From NCBI RefSeq assembly GCF_900176505.1, contig NZ_FWYB01000005.1, positions 186,001-250,000 of the forward strand: a stretch of 64,000 nt of DNA, read 5' to 3'. The translations under genes and the position numbers were made by a program. Positions 1 to 8,563 of this stretch are shown piece by piece; the stretch's first letter is position 1; every line of letters starts with the position of its first letter. Under the pieces are notes generated by a model. It made no database searches. It was not told the DNA's origin and saw only the letters and a program-made list of their open reading frames with translations. The stretch is from Pedobacter nyackensis. GTDB taxonomy: Bacteria > Bacteroidota > Bacteroidia > Sphingobacteriales > Sphingobacteriaceae.

Positions 1-327
1 GGACGTACCGTCGCCGGTTTGTTCTTACTGGTAATTGGTATGTATTTTTTAATGGATGAGTTTAATTTGATCCCATTCGGATTTCAACTGACAAAATTAT
101 GGCCATTGGTTTTCGTAGCTATAGGTGCCAGTTTTATCATTAAATCTAAAAATAAAACTGCCTGGGAAAATTGGAAGAATCAGAACCCGGCCAGTGGCAT
201 GCAGAATCCGTTTACACCGGAACAACCGGTAACTCCGGTAAATCCTACTCCTACTACGGAGGTGAAACCGGATGATACCAATACTGATGAAGGAACTAGT
301 GATTCGAACACAAAAAAAGACATATAG
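1..327 (+). CDS. LiaF/DUF5668-type membrane protein, 3' part only (cut by left edge)
   Basis: The frame is open from base 1, so the gene begins outside the window; 108 codons remain. The visible start has two hydrophobic stretches around a short FNLIPFG loop, the layout of the small LiaI/LiaF-like (DUF5668) transmembrane module. It ends in a Pro/Thr/Asp-rich hydrophilic tail. The TTG at 19 is an internal codon, not a credible start. The stop lies 2 nt before the next ATG, so the two genes are probably co-transcribed. An upstream PspC-type domain would be common in Bacteroidota but cannot be seen. An envelope-stress role is inferred only from family resemblance. Confidence 0.6.
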   Translation, partial: GRTVAGLFLLVIGMYFLMDEFNLIPFGFQLTKLWPLVFVAIGASFIIKSKNKTAWENWKNQNPASGMQNPFTPEQPVTPVNPTPTTEVKPDDTNTDEGTSDSNTKKDI

Positions 328-329
328 TT

Positions 330-1271
330 ATGAAGGTGGACAGAATAATGTGGGGTATCGTTCTGCTATTTATTGGTGGAGTACTTCTTTTAGAGAACTT
401 TAATGTAATCGATTTTTACTGGAGCAGCGTATGGCGCTTCTGGCCAATATTTTTAATCATTGCCGGTGTTAATATCCTTTTTAACAAAAGTAAATCACAG
501 TTAGGAGGCGTTGTTTCTATCTCGATTCTGGTTATTACATTGGTGTTGCTGTTTTTTAAAGGACAAGAACCACGTAAAAATAGGGCTATTGTATTCAAAG
601 AGTTTGAACACAGAGATTTTGATGATCAAGATGAAGACAGCAGCTTCCGTGAACAGCATTTGTCTTTACCATATGGTACAGATTCGACAGCAAAAAGAAC
701 GGTACTAAACATCTCGGGTGGGGGAACTTCGTTTGAACTTAAAGGACATACAGATAGTTTGATCTCGGCTGTTTCCGACCGTGGTGGTAATACTTTCATT
801 TTGAAGAATAATTTTAGCAAGGACAGTGTTGCTACTTTGAATTTAAAAATGAGAGGCAAAGGTGAATGGAATTCAGGTGGTAATAGTATGGATATCAGGC
901 TGAACAGAAAACCTGATTGGGATATCCATGTGAATATGGGCGCAGGAGAAATTGATTTTGACTTGTCGGATTTCAAGGTAAGGCAGTTTAGCTTTGATGG
1001 CGGTGCTGCAGCGCTGGATGTTAAACTAGGTAGTTTGCTGCCAATTGCTGATGTAAATGTTAAAACAGGAATCGCTGATGTGAAAATAAACATACCCTCA
1101 GCATCCGGATGTCAGATCAGAGCCAAAACGGGATTGTCAGCTAAGGAATTTACTGGGTTTATCAAATTGGATGATAATACGTACGAGACACCGAATTACA
1201 AAACTTCCAAAAACAAAATATTTATCAATTTTGATGGGGGATTGAGTAATTTTGAGGTGAAAAGGTATTAG
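330..1271 (+). CDS. LiaF-like membrane protein with C-terminal beta-rich domain
   Basis: A 313-residue protein. Three hydrophobic segments lie near residues 7-24, 36-51 and 60-77, the first two resembling the repeat module of the preceding gene. A charged linker follows (about 85-115), then a Gly/Asp/Asn-rich region of short alternating strands (about 120-313), as in the LiaF C-terminal / toastrack-type domains. In Firmicutes LiaF restrains a cell-envelope stress system; Bacteroidota homologues are mostly uncharacterised, so the role here is unknown. It follows the upstream gene by 2 nt and abuts the RDD gene with no gap, giving a three-gene operon. Confidence 0.7.
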   Translation: MKVDRIMWGIVLLFIGGVLLLENFNVIDFYWSSVWRFWPIFLIIAGVNILFNKSKSQLGGVVSISILVITLVLLFFKGQEPRKNRAIVFKEFEHRDFDDQDEDSSFREQHLSLPYGTDSTAKRTVLNISGGGTSFELKGHTDSLISAVSDRGGNTFILKNNFSKDSVATLNLKMRGKGEWNSGGNSMDIRLNRKPDWDIHVNMGAGEIDFDLSDFKVRQFSFDGGAAALDVKLGSLLPIADVNVKTGIADVKINIPSASGCQIRAKTGLSAKEFTGFIKLDDNTYETPNYKTSKNKIFINFDGGLSNFEVKRY

Positions 1272-1895
1272 ATGGACAACACAATTGAAATAACTCAATA
1301 TACCGTTGTTATAAATGGTAAACCTGAAGGGCCATATCTATTAAACGAATTAAAAGGTCTTGATATCCTGGCTGAAACATTTATCAGAAAGCCGGGGATG
1401 GACGATTATAAAGAAGCTCACGAGTTCCCTGAACTGCGTGAGCTTCTTGGTTTTAAACGTCAGGTTACAGCGCCTCAGTATTTTGCTTCTTTCGATCAGC
1501 GCCTGCTGGCTACTGTCGTAGATTATTTCCTAATAAGTTGTGCGTATGTACTGATATTGCTGATTGTTTTTGCTTTTGTGGAGGGAAAAGAACTTAGAAT
1601 GATGCTTCTTTTTATAGCCCTGCCATTGATACCTATTGCTAGGTTTATTTACGGAAGTATTGCCGAAGCTTCTGCGCAGCAGGCAACTATCGGTAAAAAA
1701 TTGTTGAAAATCAAGGTGACTGATATGGAAGGTGGGAGACTGACGCTGGAGAAATCATTCTTACGTAATGCATCAAAAATATTTTCAGTAATTCCGTTGT
1801 TTAGTGGTTACCTGACTTCATTCTTAAATAGAAAGCAACAATGTCTGCATGATTTGATCGCAAATACATTAGTGGTAAAAGACAGGCTGATCTGA
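1272..1895 (+). CDS. GYF_2 - RDD domain membrane protein
   Basis: A 207-residue protein whose ATG directly follows the previous stop. Residues about 8-58 (YTVVINGKPEGPY start, conserved Gly-Pro-Tyr) match the GYF_2 fold used for peptide docking. Residues about 68-200 are an RDD domain: the FDQRLLATVVDYF motif carries the name-giving Arg and Asp residues, followed by two long hydrophobic helices and a QQATIGKKLLKIKV segment. RDD proteins are inner-membrane proteins, some implicated in ion exchange. The combination with the two upstream LiaF-type genes suggests an envelope module, but no substrate can be inferred. Confidence 0.8.
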   Translation: MDNTIEITQYTVVINGKPEGPYLLNELKGLDILAETFIRKPGMDDYKEAHEFPELRELLGFKRQVTAPQYFASFDQRLLATVVDYFLISCAYVLILLIVFAFVEGKELRMMLLFIALPLIPIARFIYGSIAEASAQQATIGKKLLKIKVTDMEGGRLTLEKSFLRNASKIFSVIPLFSGYLTSFLNRKQQCLHDLIANTLVVKDRLI

Positions 1896-1919
1896 CATTT
1901 TAGTTATAAACTTAATCTT

Positions 1920-1927
1920 TATCTTTG
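1920..1927 (+). promoter_or_regulatory. Bacteroidetes -7 element for ispG
   Basis: TATCTTTG fits TAnnTTTG exactly and lies 18 nt before the ATG at 1946. It covers the TTG at 1925 that would otherwise extend the ispG frame, so that TTG cannot be the start of a transcript made from here. No convincing -33 TTTG is seen upstream. Confidence 0.6.
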
Positions 1928-1945
1928 TGGCAGATTTTGTATGTC

Positions 1946-3931
1946 ATGGAAGAAGCATTAGTTCAGGGTAGTATGTTGCAGACCCTAAAGGGTGGATATT
2001 GTAACAGTTTAACACAATACTCAAGGTTTTTAACGCGGGAGGTTAACATTGGGGATGTTCCTATGGGCGGTTTAAACCCGATTCGTATCCAATCTATGAC
2101 CACTACGGATACCATGAATACGCTGGCTACGGTGGAGCAAACCATCAGAATGGTTGAGTCAGGCTGTGAATATGTGCGTATTACTGCTCCAAGTATGAAG
2201 GAAGCAGAAAATCTGGCCAATATCAAAAAAGAATTAAGATCGCGTGGTTATCAGGTTCCGCTGGTTGCTGATATTCACTTTACACCAAATGCGGCAGAAG
2301 CTGCTGCACGAATTGTAGAGAAAGTAAGGGTAAACCCGGGAAATTATGCAGATAAGAAGCGCTTCGAGAATTTTGAATACACCCAGCAAGCCTATCAGGC
2401 CGAATTGGATAGAATATATAAGAAATTTACACCGCTGGTAAAGATTTGTAAGGAGTATGGTACAGCTATGCGCATAGGTACCAATCACGGTTCTTTATCT
2501 GATCGCATCATGAGTCATTATGGTGATACACCTCGCGGTATGGTTGAGTCGGCTATGGAGTTTATCCGGATGTGCGAAGATCTGAACTATTATAACCTGG
2601 TGATTTCTATGAAAGCCAGTAATACACAAGTGATGGTGCAAGCTTATCGTTTGCTCGTAGAAACTATGGTGAAAGAGGGGATGAACTACCCTTTACATCT
2701 TGGGGTAACAGAGGCGGGTGATGGTGAAGATGGTCGTATTAAATCGGCTGTTGGGATAGGAACATTGCTGGAAGATGGCCTTGGTGATACAATCAGAGTT
2801 TCCTTAACTGAGGATCCTGAATTTGAAGCTCCGGTAGCAAAAGCGTTAGCACTAAGATATGAGAAGAGGGCTGTTGAATTGGAAAGCATAGAACGCCTTA
2901 ATTCTGAAAGGGGGATCACAATTGAGGAATTGCCTTATTCTCCTTACGAATATAATAGAAGATCTACAGCTGCGGTGCAGCATATTGGAGGACATGAGCA
3001 TCCAATTGTGATGTTGAATGTTAGCACTCAAAATCTAAAAGATCCTTACTTTTTAAACGCCGTTGGTTATAATTATAGTGCAGGGTTGGATAAATACAAT
3101 CTGGCCGATCAGGCTTGCGACCTGGTATATCTTGGAGATCAGTTGCCTTCTTTCTCTTTCCCAGGGAATTTAAAACAGGTTTACAATTACAACACCTGGC
3201 TTTCACTGAAGGATAAGCACAACTGTCACCCTATTTTATCATTTGAGGAATATACAAGTGCAGCGGTTAAAGACGAGCAGCTGAACCTGGTTAAGATAGA
3301 TGCTACAGAAGGGCTAAACAAAGACTTGTCGCTTTTGAAAGAGAATGCGGTGCTGGTTCTGGAGACTTCGGCCCTACATGGAATGGCTGAGCAAAGAAGC
3401 TTTTTCATTTCGCTAATGAAACGAAACCTGCAAATACCGGTTATCATAAAAAGAACATATCCGGGAGTGAAAAGCGATGATCTGATGTTGTTTGCAGCGA
3501 CAGATCTGGGCGCTTTATTTACGGATGGACTTGGTGATGGGATCTGGATTGATGCCGATGAATCAGTTGGTTTATCGTTAGTGAACTCTACCAGCTTTGG
3601 TATTTTGCAGGCTACACGGACACGTATTTCTAAAACAGAATATATTTCTTGCCCGAGCTGCGGTCGGACTTTGTTCGATTTGCAGGAAACTACACAAATG
3701 ATCCGTTCCCGTACCGACCATTTAAAAGGTATTAAGATTGGTATTATGGGCTGTATTGTAAATGGACCGGGTGAAATGGCCGATGCCGATTATGGGTATG
3801 TAGGTACAGGACCTGATAAAATTACTTTGTACAGGGGGAAGGAAGTGGTAAAGAAGAATGTGAATGCAGCACGCGCATTGGATGATCTGATTGAGTTGAT
3901 AAAAGAAGATGGGAAGTGGGTGCAAAAATAA
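1946..3931 (+). CDS. ispG: 4-hydroxy-3-methylbut-2-enyl diphosphate synthase (IspG/GcpE), long form
   Basis: Cytoplasmic Fe-S enzyme of the non-mevalonate isoprenoid pathway; converts MEcPP to HMBPP. From the ATG at 1946 it has 661 residues, much longer than the about 370 of the E. coli enzyme. This is the three-domain type of plants, Chlamydia and Bacteroidota, with an extra domain between the N-terminal TIM barrel (GLNPIRIQSMTTTDT, LVADIHFTP) and the C-terminal cluster domain. The latter carries CPSCG (about C569, C572), GCIVNGPGE (C603) and the Glu ligand. The 1946 start is preferred because a perfect -7 element overlaps the longer TTG start. It stands alone as a transcription unit before a convergent gene. 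Confidence 0.95.
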   Translation: MEEALVQGSMLQTLKGGYCNSLTQYSRFLTREVNIGDVPMGGLNPIRIQSMTTTDTMNTLATVEQTIRMVESGCEYVRITAPSMKEAENLANIKKELRSRGYQVPLVADIHFTPNAAEAAARIVEKVRVNPGNYADKKRFENFEYTQQAYQAELDRIYKKFTPLVKICKEYGTAMRIGTNHGSLSDRIMSHYGDTPRGMVESAMEFIRMCEDLNYYNLVISMKASNTQVMVQAYRLLVETMVKEGMNYPLHLGVTEAGDGEDGRIKSAVGIGTLLEDGLGDTIRVSLTEDPEFEAPVAKALALRYEKRAVELESIERLNSERGITIEELPYSPYEYNRRSTAAVQHIGGHEHPIVMLNVSTQNLKDPYFLNAVGYNYSAGLDKYNLADQACDLVYLGDQLPSFSFPGNLKQVYNYNTWLSLKDKHNCHPILSFEEYTSAAVKDEQLNLVKIDATEGLNKDLSLLKENAVLVLETSALHGMAEQRSFFISLMKRNLQIPVIIKRTYPGVKSDDLMLFAATDLGALFTDGLGDGIWIDADESVGLSLVNSTSFGILQATRTRISKTEYISCPSCGRTLFDLQETTQMIRSRTDHLKGIKIGIMGCIVNGPGEMADADYGYVGTGPDKITLYRGKEVVKKNVNAARALDDLIELIKEDGKWVQK

Positions 3932-3954
3932 CCATTCTCCTCAGCGTCTGGCAT

Positions 3955-3974
3955 CTGTTGTTGAAGGACAACAG
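3955..3974 (+). other. Short hairpin after ispG
   Basis: CTGTTGT and ACAACAG form a perfect 7-bp stem with a 6-nt loop, and GGC/GCC flank it. There is no T-tract, so an intrinsic terminator is only a possibility. It sits in the convergent gap between ispG and the lpxR-like gene. Confidence 0.35.
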
Positions 3975-3994
3975 CGCCTAAGGCCGCATCAGAG

Positions 3995-4097
3995 AAGGTA
4001 ATTTTTGCCTTTAGTAGTAGATCAAATAGCATAAAGCCTGGCAGAAAAGGTAATTTTTGCCGTTAGTAACAGATCAAATAGCATAAAGGCCTGGCAG
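3995..4097. repeat. Imperfect direct tandem repeat, two copies, about 52-bp period
   Basis: Copies at 3995-4044 and 4047-4097 both begin AAGGTAATTTTTGCC and end CCTGGCAG, sharing the middle block AGATCAAATAGCATAAA; they differ at a few bases and one inserted G. The repeat lies in the 171-bp gap between two convergent genes. No coding potential is seen. It may have arisen by slippage or be part of a dispersed intergenic repeat family. Confidence 0.8.
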
Positions 4098-4102
4098 AGG
4101 TT

Positions 4103-5119
4103 TTAAAAAACATAAGTGAACGTGAAGTTTCCCCAGGTGATACCATACAAATCTTTCATTAAAGGAGTACTGGTCGTTTGAATTGAGGAGACGCTAAACT
4201 TGTTGAGTACCAGAACAGGTCCGAATGCATAGCTGGTTATGATGTGGTTGATCGGCTGATAATATTTTAAGGTAGGAGCAGTTCCATTTTTTCCAGGTAC
4301 AAGAAGCGGGGCCGGGCGGGAGGCATTGATTCCTCCTTGTAACATCGCATTACTCAATACCAATTGTAGCATGGGTTTAATAATGAAGTAAATCTGCACT
4401 TTACTCCCTGTTTCCGGGCGACTGTATTGCTTCATTAAACCTTGAAAATAGGGACTCATTTTTCCGATCCGGATAAGGGCGTATGCAGCTGCTGCATTTA
4501 TTCCTGTCCCTGCCTGTAACTGCCCACCTCCAATCACTTCCAGGAAATTGCTATGGTAAAGCAACCGTTTCTCAGCTCTGAAATTTAGATTCAGAACTAA
4601 GCTGTTCCCGAACTGATTGGCCCATCCATTTGGTTGTTGATAACTAACAAGACGATGCGCTATTTCCTGGGCTTGCCGGGCCAATGAAGCAGGTCCGTTC
4701 ACACCAAGATCCAATTCCGTCTGTAAATTATATTTCTTTTTTTCATTATAGGAGTAAAGGCTATAAGTGGCGTATAAGGATCCAGACCAAGGATAATCAT
4801 CTGGCTGGAAGTCGGGGTTGGTAATAATATTGGGGGTGAAGATTAATTGTGACAGTCCAAAACCGAATATATTCAAACTGCTGTCTCCAGCCTTGGGCAG
4901 GATCCGTTCAATTAGTAAATTGGAAGGTTTCTTTTTGATGTAAAACAGAGTGAATTTGTTGGCATTGGTATAAGCCTTGTCGGTGCCATGCCCATAGAAA
5001 TTTATATAATCGTCGTCCCAGTAAGCCTGCAACAAACGTCTGGGTGCTTCTTGCCGGGCAAAGGAGGCGTTTACCACACTGAACCAGAGCAGGAATAGCA
5101 AATACAAAAAACGTTTCAT
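4103..5119 (-). CDS. LpxR-family lipid A deacylase (DUF2219), outer membrane
   Basis: The frame runs back to 5212, but the ATG at 5119 starts a clear signal peptide (MKRFLYLLFLLWFSVVNASFA), giving 338 residues. Right after the cleavage region, WDDDYINFYGHGTDKAYTN (about residues 34-52) matches the LpxR signature, an acidic ND-type motif then TDK-YTNG, where the catalytic Asn/Asp/Thr residues lie. The rest alternates amphipathic strands and ends in an aromatic residue (TYVF), as in an outer-membrane barrel. LpxR removes the 3'-acyloxyacyl chain of lipid A. It is divergent from the tetR-like gene. Whether it is catalytically competent here is not certain, since YTNA replaces YTNG. Confidence 0.75.
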   Translation of the reverse strand: MKRFLYLLFLLWFSVVNASFARQEAPRRLLQAYWDDDYINFYGHGTDKAYTNANKFTLFYIKKKPSNLLIERILPKAGDSSLNIFGFGLSQLIFTPNIITNPDFQPDDYPWSGSLYATYSLYSYNEKKKYNLQTELDLGVNGPASLARQAQEIAHRLVSYQQPNGWANQFGNSLVLNLNFRAEKRLLYHSNFLEVIGGGQLQAGTGINAAAAYALIRIGKMSPYFQGLMKQYSRPETGSKVQIYFIIKPMLQLVLSNAMLQGGINASRPAPLLVPGKNGTAPTLKYYQPINHIITSYAFGPVLVLNKFSVSSIQTTSTPLMKDLYGITWGNFTFTYVF

Positions 5120-5271
5120 ACCCCTATAGTATTGAAAGTTGAATTTATAACCCTCTACTTGTTGAAATAGTTTTACTAATGATCTGCTATTTTTTAAATA
5201 TGTGATTAGCATAACATTCTTCCTTATGCTAAGGGGAAAACTATTATTTCTAAATAAATTTAATTAATGAA

Positions 5272-5291
5272 TGAATATTCACTTATATTTG
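5272..5291 (+). promoter_or_regulatory. Putative autoregulatory operator and -7 element of the TetR operon
   Basis: TGAATATTCA (5272-5281) is a perfect 10-bp palindrome lying just upstream of TATATTTG (5284-5291), an exact TAnnTTTG element 19 nt before the tetR ATG. A palindrome directly beside the -7 element of a TetR-type gene is where an autorepressor would bind. Binding is inferred. Confidence 0.5.
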
Positions 5292-5310
5292 TTGCGCAAT
5301 AAAAAATAAT

Positions 5311-5901
5311 ATGCGTGCAAGAGATATAAATAAGGTCGAACTGGTTAAGCAAAAGGCAATTGAGCTTTTAGTTGATCTTGGTTTTGAAGGGTTTACCATG
5401 AATAAGCTGGCCAAGGCATGCAAGATTTCTGTAGCTACACTATATATCTACTATCAGGATAAGGATGATTTGATTTTAAAAATAGGTATAGAGGAAGTTG
5501 AGCGTATAAGTGCGATCATGCTGGAAAATTTTGATCCTGATAGTTCATTTGAAGAAGGGTTAAGACAGCAATGGAAAAACAGGGCAAAATGCTTGTTTGA
5601 AAATCCATTGTCAGCGCAAATGATAGAGCAATTACGTACATCCACTTATCAGTCAAAGGTTCTTGGCATTTTTGGGAAGAACTTTAAAGGACCTCTCGGA
5701 AAATTTATGCAGAACTCAATTGAGAGAGGAGAGATTGAGGCTGTGCCTTTCGAGACTTACTGGAGTGTAGCTTTTGCTCCCTTATATAATCTGATCAGGT
5801 TTCATAATGAAGGACAAAGTCTGGGCGGAAAACCCTTTGTATTAACGGATGAAATACTGTGGAAAACATTTGACCTGGTACTCAAAGCACTTAGAAAATA
5901 A
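5311..5901 (+). CDS. TetR/AcrR-family transcriptional regulator
   Basis: A 196-residue protein with the typical TetR N-terminal helix-turn-helix at about residues 10-56 (AIELLVDLGFEGFTMNKLAKACKISVATLYIYYQDKDDLI; the recognition helix contains the YIYYQDKDDL tail). The C-terminal ligand domain is less conserved and resembles those of Bacteroidota TetR proteins beside exporters. It heads an operon with a small ferredoxin-fold protein (gap 11 nt) and an MFS exporter, so it most likely represses that exporter until an unknown compound binds. A palindrome beside its own -7 element suggests autoregulation. Confidence 0.85.
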   Translation: MRARDINKVELVKQKAIELLVDLGFEGFTMNKLAKACKISVATLYIYYQDKDDLILKIGIEEVERISAIMLENFDPDSSFEEGLRQQWKNRAKCLFENPLSAQMIEQLRTSTYQSKVLGIFGKNFKGPLGKFMQNSIERGEIEAVPFETYWSVAFAPLYNLIRFHNEGQSLGGKPFVLTDEILWKTFDLVLKALRK

Positions 5902-5912
5902 TATATAAAACA

Positions 5913-6137
5913 ATGGACATCAACATTGAACACATCCTGCTTTTTAAAACCAATATACGCTCTGAAGGCGATAAACGCTATATCGGTAAAATCATGGAAG
6001 AGCACCAGATAGAGGAGTGGACCGTAGATTTGCACGATATAGATTGTGTATTGCGCATTGTATCTCCTACACTGAAACTTGAAGAGGTAATTAATCTGGT
6101 TATGAACAGTGGTTATCACTGCGAAGTATTGACCTAA
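5913..6137 (+). CDS. Small HMA-like ferredoxin-fold protein lacking CxxC
   Basis: A 74-residue soluble protein with no signal peptide. The pattern strand (ILLFKTNI) - helix (EGDKRYIGKIMEEH) - strand (IEEWTVDL) - strand (DCVLRIVS) - helix (LKLEEVINLVMNSGY) - strand (CEVLT) is the heavy-metal-associated/ferredoxin-like fold. The CxxC metal site expected between strand 1 and helix 1 is replaced by a charged RSEGDK loop, so metal binding is unlikely. It lies between tetR and the MFS gene, 11 nt after the first and 36 nt before the second. Function unknown; such proteins may act as small ligand-binding or regulatory partners. Confidence 0.65.
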   Translation: MDINIEHILLFKTNIRSEGDKRYIGKIMEEHQIEEWTVDLHDIDCVLRIVSPTLKLEEVINLVMNSGYHCEVLT

Positions 6138-6173
6138 AAAAATAATTGATAAGACCTGAATGTTTATAATACG

Positions 6174-7421
6174 ATGGAACAACCTACAAAAAATATAGCC
6201 GAACCTTTCAGCTCTTATCAGATCCTGGTAATTGCGCTGCTTGCCTTACTACAATTTACTATTGTACTAGATTTTATGGTACTGGCGCCTCTTGGGGATT
6301 ACTTAATGAAATCTTTATCGATGACACCGAAAGGCTTTGGTCTTGTCGTATCTTCTTATGCTTTTAGTGCCGGACTGTCAGGTATTTTAGCCGCCGGTTT
6401 TGCTGATAAATTTGATCGTAAAAAGTTGCTTTTGTTTTTTTACACTGGCTTTATCGTAGGAACGTTGTTCTGCGCATTGTCTACAACATATGAAATGCTG
6501 CTAGTTGCAAGAATTGTAACCGGACTTTTTGGTGGGGTAATTGGAGCGATATCTATGACAATAGTTACGGATATTTTTGCTATTCATCAGCGCGGCAGGG
6601 TAATGGGGTTTGTGCAGATGGCATTTGCGGCCAGTCAGGTATTGGGCATCCCAATTGGTCTTTATCTGGCGAATATATGGGGCTGGCATTCGGCATTTTT
6701 GATGATCGTTATATTGGCTGTATTGATAGGTATTACCATCGTTTTAAAAGTGAAGCCGATCGACAAGCATCTTGCTTTACAATCAGACAAGAGTCCGTTT
6801 TTACATTTGTGGCATGCTCTGTCTAACCGTTCTTATCAAACCGGTTTCATCGCTACTGCTTTTATGAGTGTGGGTGGGTTTATGCTGATGCCGTTTGGAA
6901 GTGCCTATCTGATTAACAATATCAAGATCACCCAACAGGAGTTGCCCATGGTATTTATGTTTACCGGAATGGCTTCGATAGTGATCATGCCTTTGATCGG
7001 TAAATTAAGTGACAAAGTAGATAAGTTTATGGTATTTACCGGAGGTTCAGTACTGGCCATCCTATTGATTCTGATTTATACAAACCTTAGTCCGGTTCCA
7101 TTATGGCAAATAGTGGTTATTAATATGGTGTTGTTTATGGGGATTATGAGTAGAATGATCCCGGCTACAACGCTTACTATGAGTGTGCCTGATATCAAAG
7201 ATAGAGGCGCATTTATGAGTGTAAACGCTTCATTGCAACAAATGGCCGGTGGAATAGCTGCACTTTGTGCAGGGTTAATTGTAACTCAGGAAACAAGTAA
7301 TAGTCCTTTGCGCCATTATGATACATTAGGCATTGTGGTCTCGATTTTGATAATAATCTGCATATTTTTGGTTTACAGGGTAAGTGTGATGGTGAAAAAG
7401 AAAGAAAAATCGTTTTCATAA
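6174..7421 (+). CDS. MFS exporter (DHA1-like)
   Basis: A 415-residue inner-membrane protein with about 12 hydrophobic helices. The loop between helices 2 and 3 carries the MFS signature (ADKFDRKKLL, about residues 81-90). The first helix LLQFTIVLDFMVLAPLGDYL and motif-C-like segment MAFAASQVLGIPIGLYL fit drug:proton antiporters of the DHA1 group. It is last in the tetR operon and probably exports whatever the TetR protein senses. The substrate is unknown. Its stop is 1 nt from the stop of the convergent araC-type gene, with no room for a separate terminator. Confidence 0.85.
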   Translation: MEQPTKNIAEPFSSYQILVIALLALLQFTIVLDFMVLAPLGDYLMKSLSMTPKGFGLVVSSYAFSAGLSGILAAGFADKFDRKKLLLFFYTGFIVGTLFCALSTTYEMLLVARIVTGLFGGVIGAISMTIVTDIFAIHQRGRVMGFVQMAFAASQVLGIPIGLYLANIWGWHSAFLMIVILAVLIGITIVLKVKPIDKHLALQSDKSPFLHLWHALSNRSYQTGFIATAFMSVGGFMLMPFGSAYLINNIKITQQELPMVFMFTGMASIVIMPLIGKLSDKVDKFMVFTGGSVLAILLILIYTNLSPVPLWQIVVINMVLFMGIMSRMIPATTLTMSVPDIKDRGAFMSVNASLQQMAGGIAALCAGLIVTQETSNSPLRHYDTLGIVVSILIIICIFLVYRVSVMVKKKEKSFS

Positions 7422-7422
7422 A

Positions 7423-8292
7423 TTATTTATTCAGGTACTTCCTCCTGTACTTGACAGGTGTGCTACCAATGATTTTTTTAAAATGCCTGTAAAAGTTAGA
7501 CGCATTATTAAATCCTGATTCCATGCAGATGGTTTCAACAGTAAGGTTGTCCTCGATTAACATGCGACAGGCATGACTTACCCTGATTTCGGTAAGGAAA
7601 TCATAATATGTTTTCTTCGTCATTAGTTTAAAGTACCTGCAGAAAGAGGTTATACTTAAATTACTTAATGAGGAAATTTCTTCAAGACTGATTTCTCGTT
7701 TGTAATTGGTAAGGGTATAGGTGCAGATTTTATTGATCCTATCAGTATCGATCTTGTTGGTTTGATAAAAAGCATGGGATGAGGTGATGGCTTCGTAATC
7801 ATCTGATTCAGCAAGGGTGCTTAAAATGTCTAAAAGTATGGTAAGCCTGTTGAGATTTTCTGCATGAAGTGCATTGCTCATCAAGGCAGAAAGTTTTTCT
7901 CTTGTTTCCCCTTTAATAATGAGCCCCTTTTTTGCTTTTTCATAAAGTTTGGGGATTTTATATGCTTCAGGTAAGTTTAATAGATCGTGCCCCAGACAAT
8001 GTGGTAGGAAATGAATAACTATGGCCTCTACATTTAGGCCTGAATCGGATTCAAAATATTTGTCTTTACATCTCCAGGTATGTGGCAGATTTTCGCCAAG
8101 CAAGACCATTTCCCCGTCAGAAAAATTGCTGATGTTATCGCCAATAAAACGTACGCCCTCGCCTTTTTTTATGTAATGAAGTTCAAGTTCCGGGTGATAG
8201 TGCCAAAGGGTCCCGAAGTTAGGTAAAACATCATTGCGTATACTGAAAGAAGTCTCTAGTTTAACAGGTACTTTGTGAAAATGCGGCTTCAT
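7423..8292 (-). CDS. AraC-family transcriptional regulator with cupin sensor domain
   Basis: A 289-residue cytoplasmic regulator. Residues about 20-95 form a cupin (HYHPELELHYIKKGEGVRFIGD, then GEMVLLGENLPHTW), as in AraC/RhaS-type sugar sensors. Residues about 190-287 hold the two helix-turn-helix motifs: LEEISSLSNLSITSFCRYFKL, and TVETICMESGFNNASNF followed by the YRHFKKIIGSTPVKYR signature. It is divergently transcribed from the isomerase operon. A 31-bp conserved box lies in that shared region and recurs at three other promoters nearby, always 28 bp upstream of the -7 element, where an activator would sit. It is therefore the leading candidate for the regulon activator, with a sugar or sugar acid as inducer; this is inference. 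Confidence 0.88.
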   Translation of the reverse strand: MKPHFHKVPVKLETSFSIRNDVLPNFGTLWHYHPELELHYIKKGEGVRFIGDNISNFSDGEMVLLGENLPHTWRCKDKYFESDSGLNVEAIVIHFLPHCLGHDLLNLPEAYKIPKLYEKAKKGLIIKGETREKLSALMSNALHAENLNRLTILLDILSTLAESDDYEAITSSHAFYQTNKIDTDRINKICTYTLTNYKREISLEEISSLSNLSITSFCRYFKLMTKKTYYDFLTEIRVSHACRMLIEDNLTVETICMESGFNNASNFYRHFKKIIGSTPVKYRRKYLNK

Positions 8293-8407
8293 AATTTATA
8301 TCCTTACATTGAAATACTAAGTTTTAATTTGGTTGGGCTATGCAAAAGAGGTTTAGAACTATTTGCATATTCTAATTTAAAATAAAATAATATCAAAGAA
8401 AGATTTC

Positions 8408-8474
8408 ATGATAATATATCACATAAAGTGGGCAAAAACTCGTAGGCTTTTCATTCAGATGCTCCCCATATTTG
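8408..8474 (+). promoter_or_regulatory. Regulon box (copy 1) and -7 element upstream of the isomerase operon
   Basis: The 31-bp box at 8408-8438 contains TGATAATATATCACATAA, then GTGGGCAAAAA. It is followed after exactly 28 bp by CATATTTG (8467-8474), one base off TAnnTTTG. The operon ATG is at 8564. Of the four copies this has the most divergent right end (GGGC for GGAG). Confidence 0.7.
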
Positions 8475-8563
8475 TGTTACACTGATTTTTGGCAAAATAG
8501 TATGAAATATATTATCTGTCAAAACGACGATTAATAACCAGATGTGATTTAAACCTTTAAAAG

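Noticed and set aside
626..1093. 155-codon minus-strand frame inside the LiaF-like gene
   Set aside because: Antisense to a coding gene, low-complexity Ser/Pro/Lys product without family resemblance.
1925..1945. TTG start of ispG at 1925
   Set aside because: It lies inside the TATCTTTG promoter element, so the ATG at 1946 is the sensible start.
5120..5212. Upstream extension of the LpxR-like protein
   Set aside because: The extension has no signal-peptide character, whereas the ATG at 5119 begins a clear one.
8293..8400. Additional regulon box facing the araC gene on the minus strand
   Set aside because: Only a TTGATA and scattered A/T matches; about 17 of 31, not better than AT-rich background.
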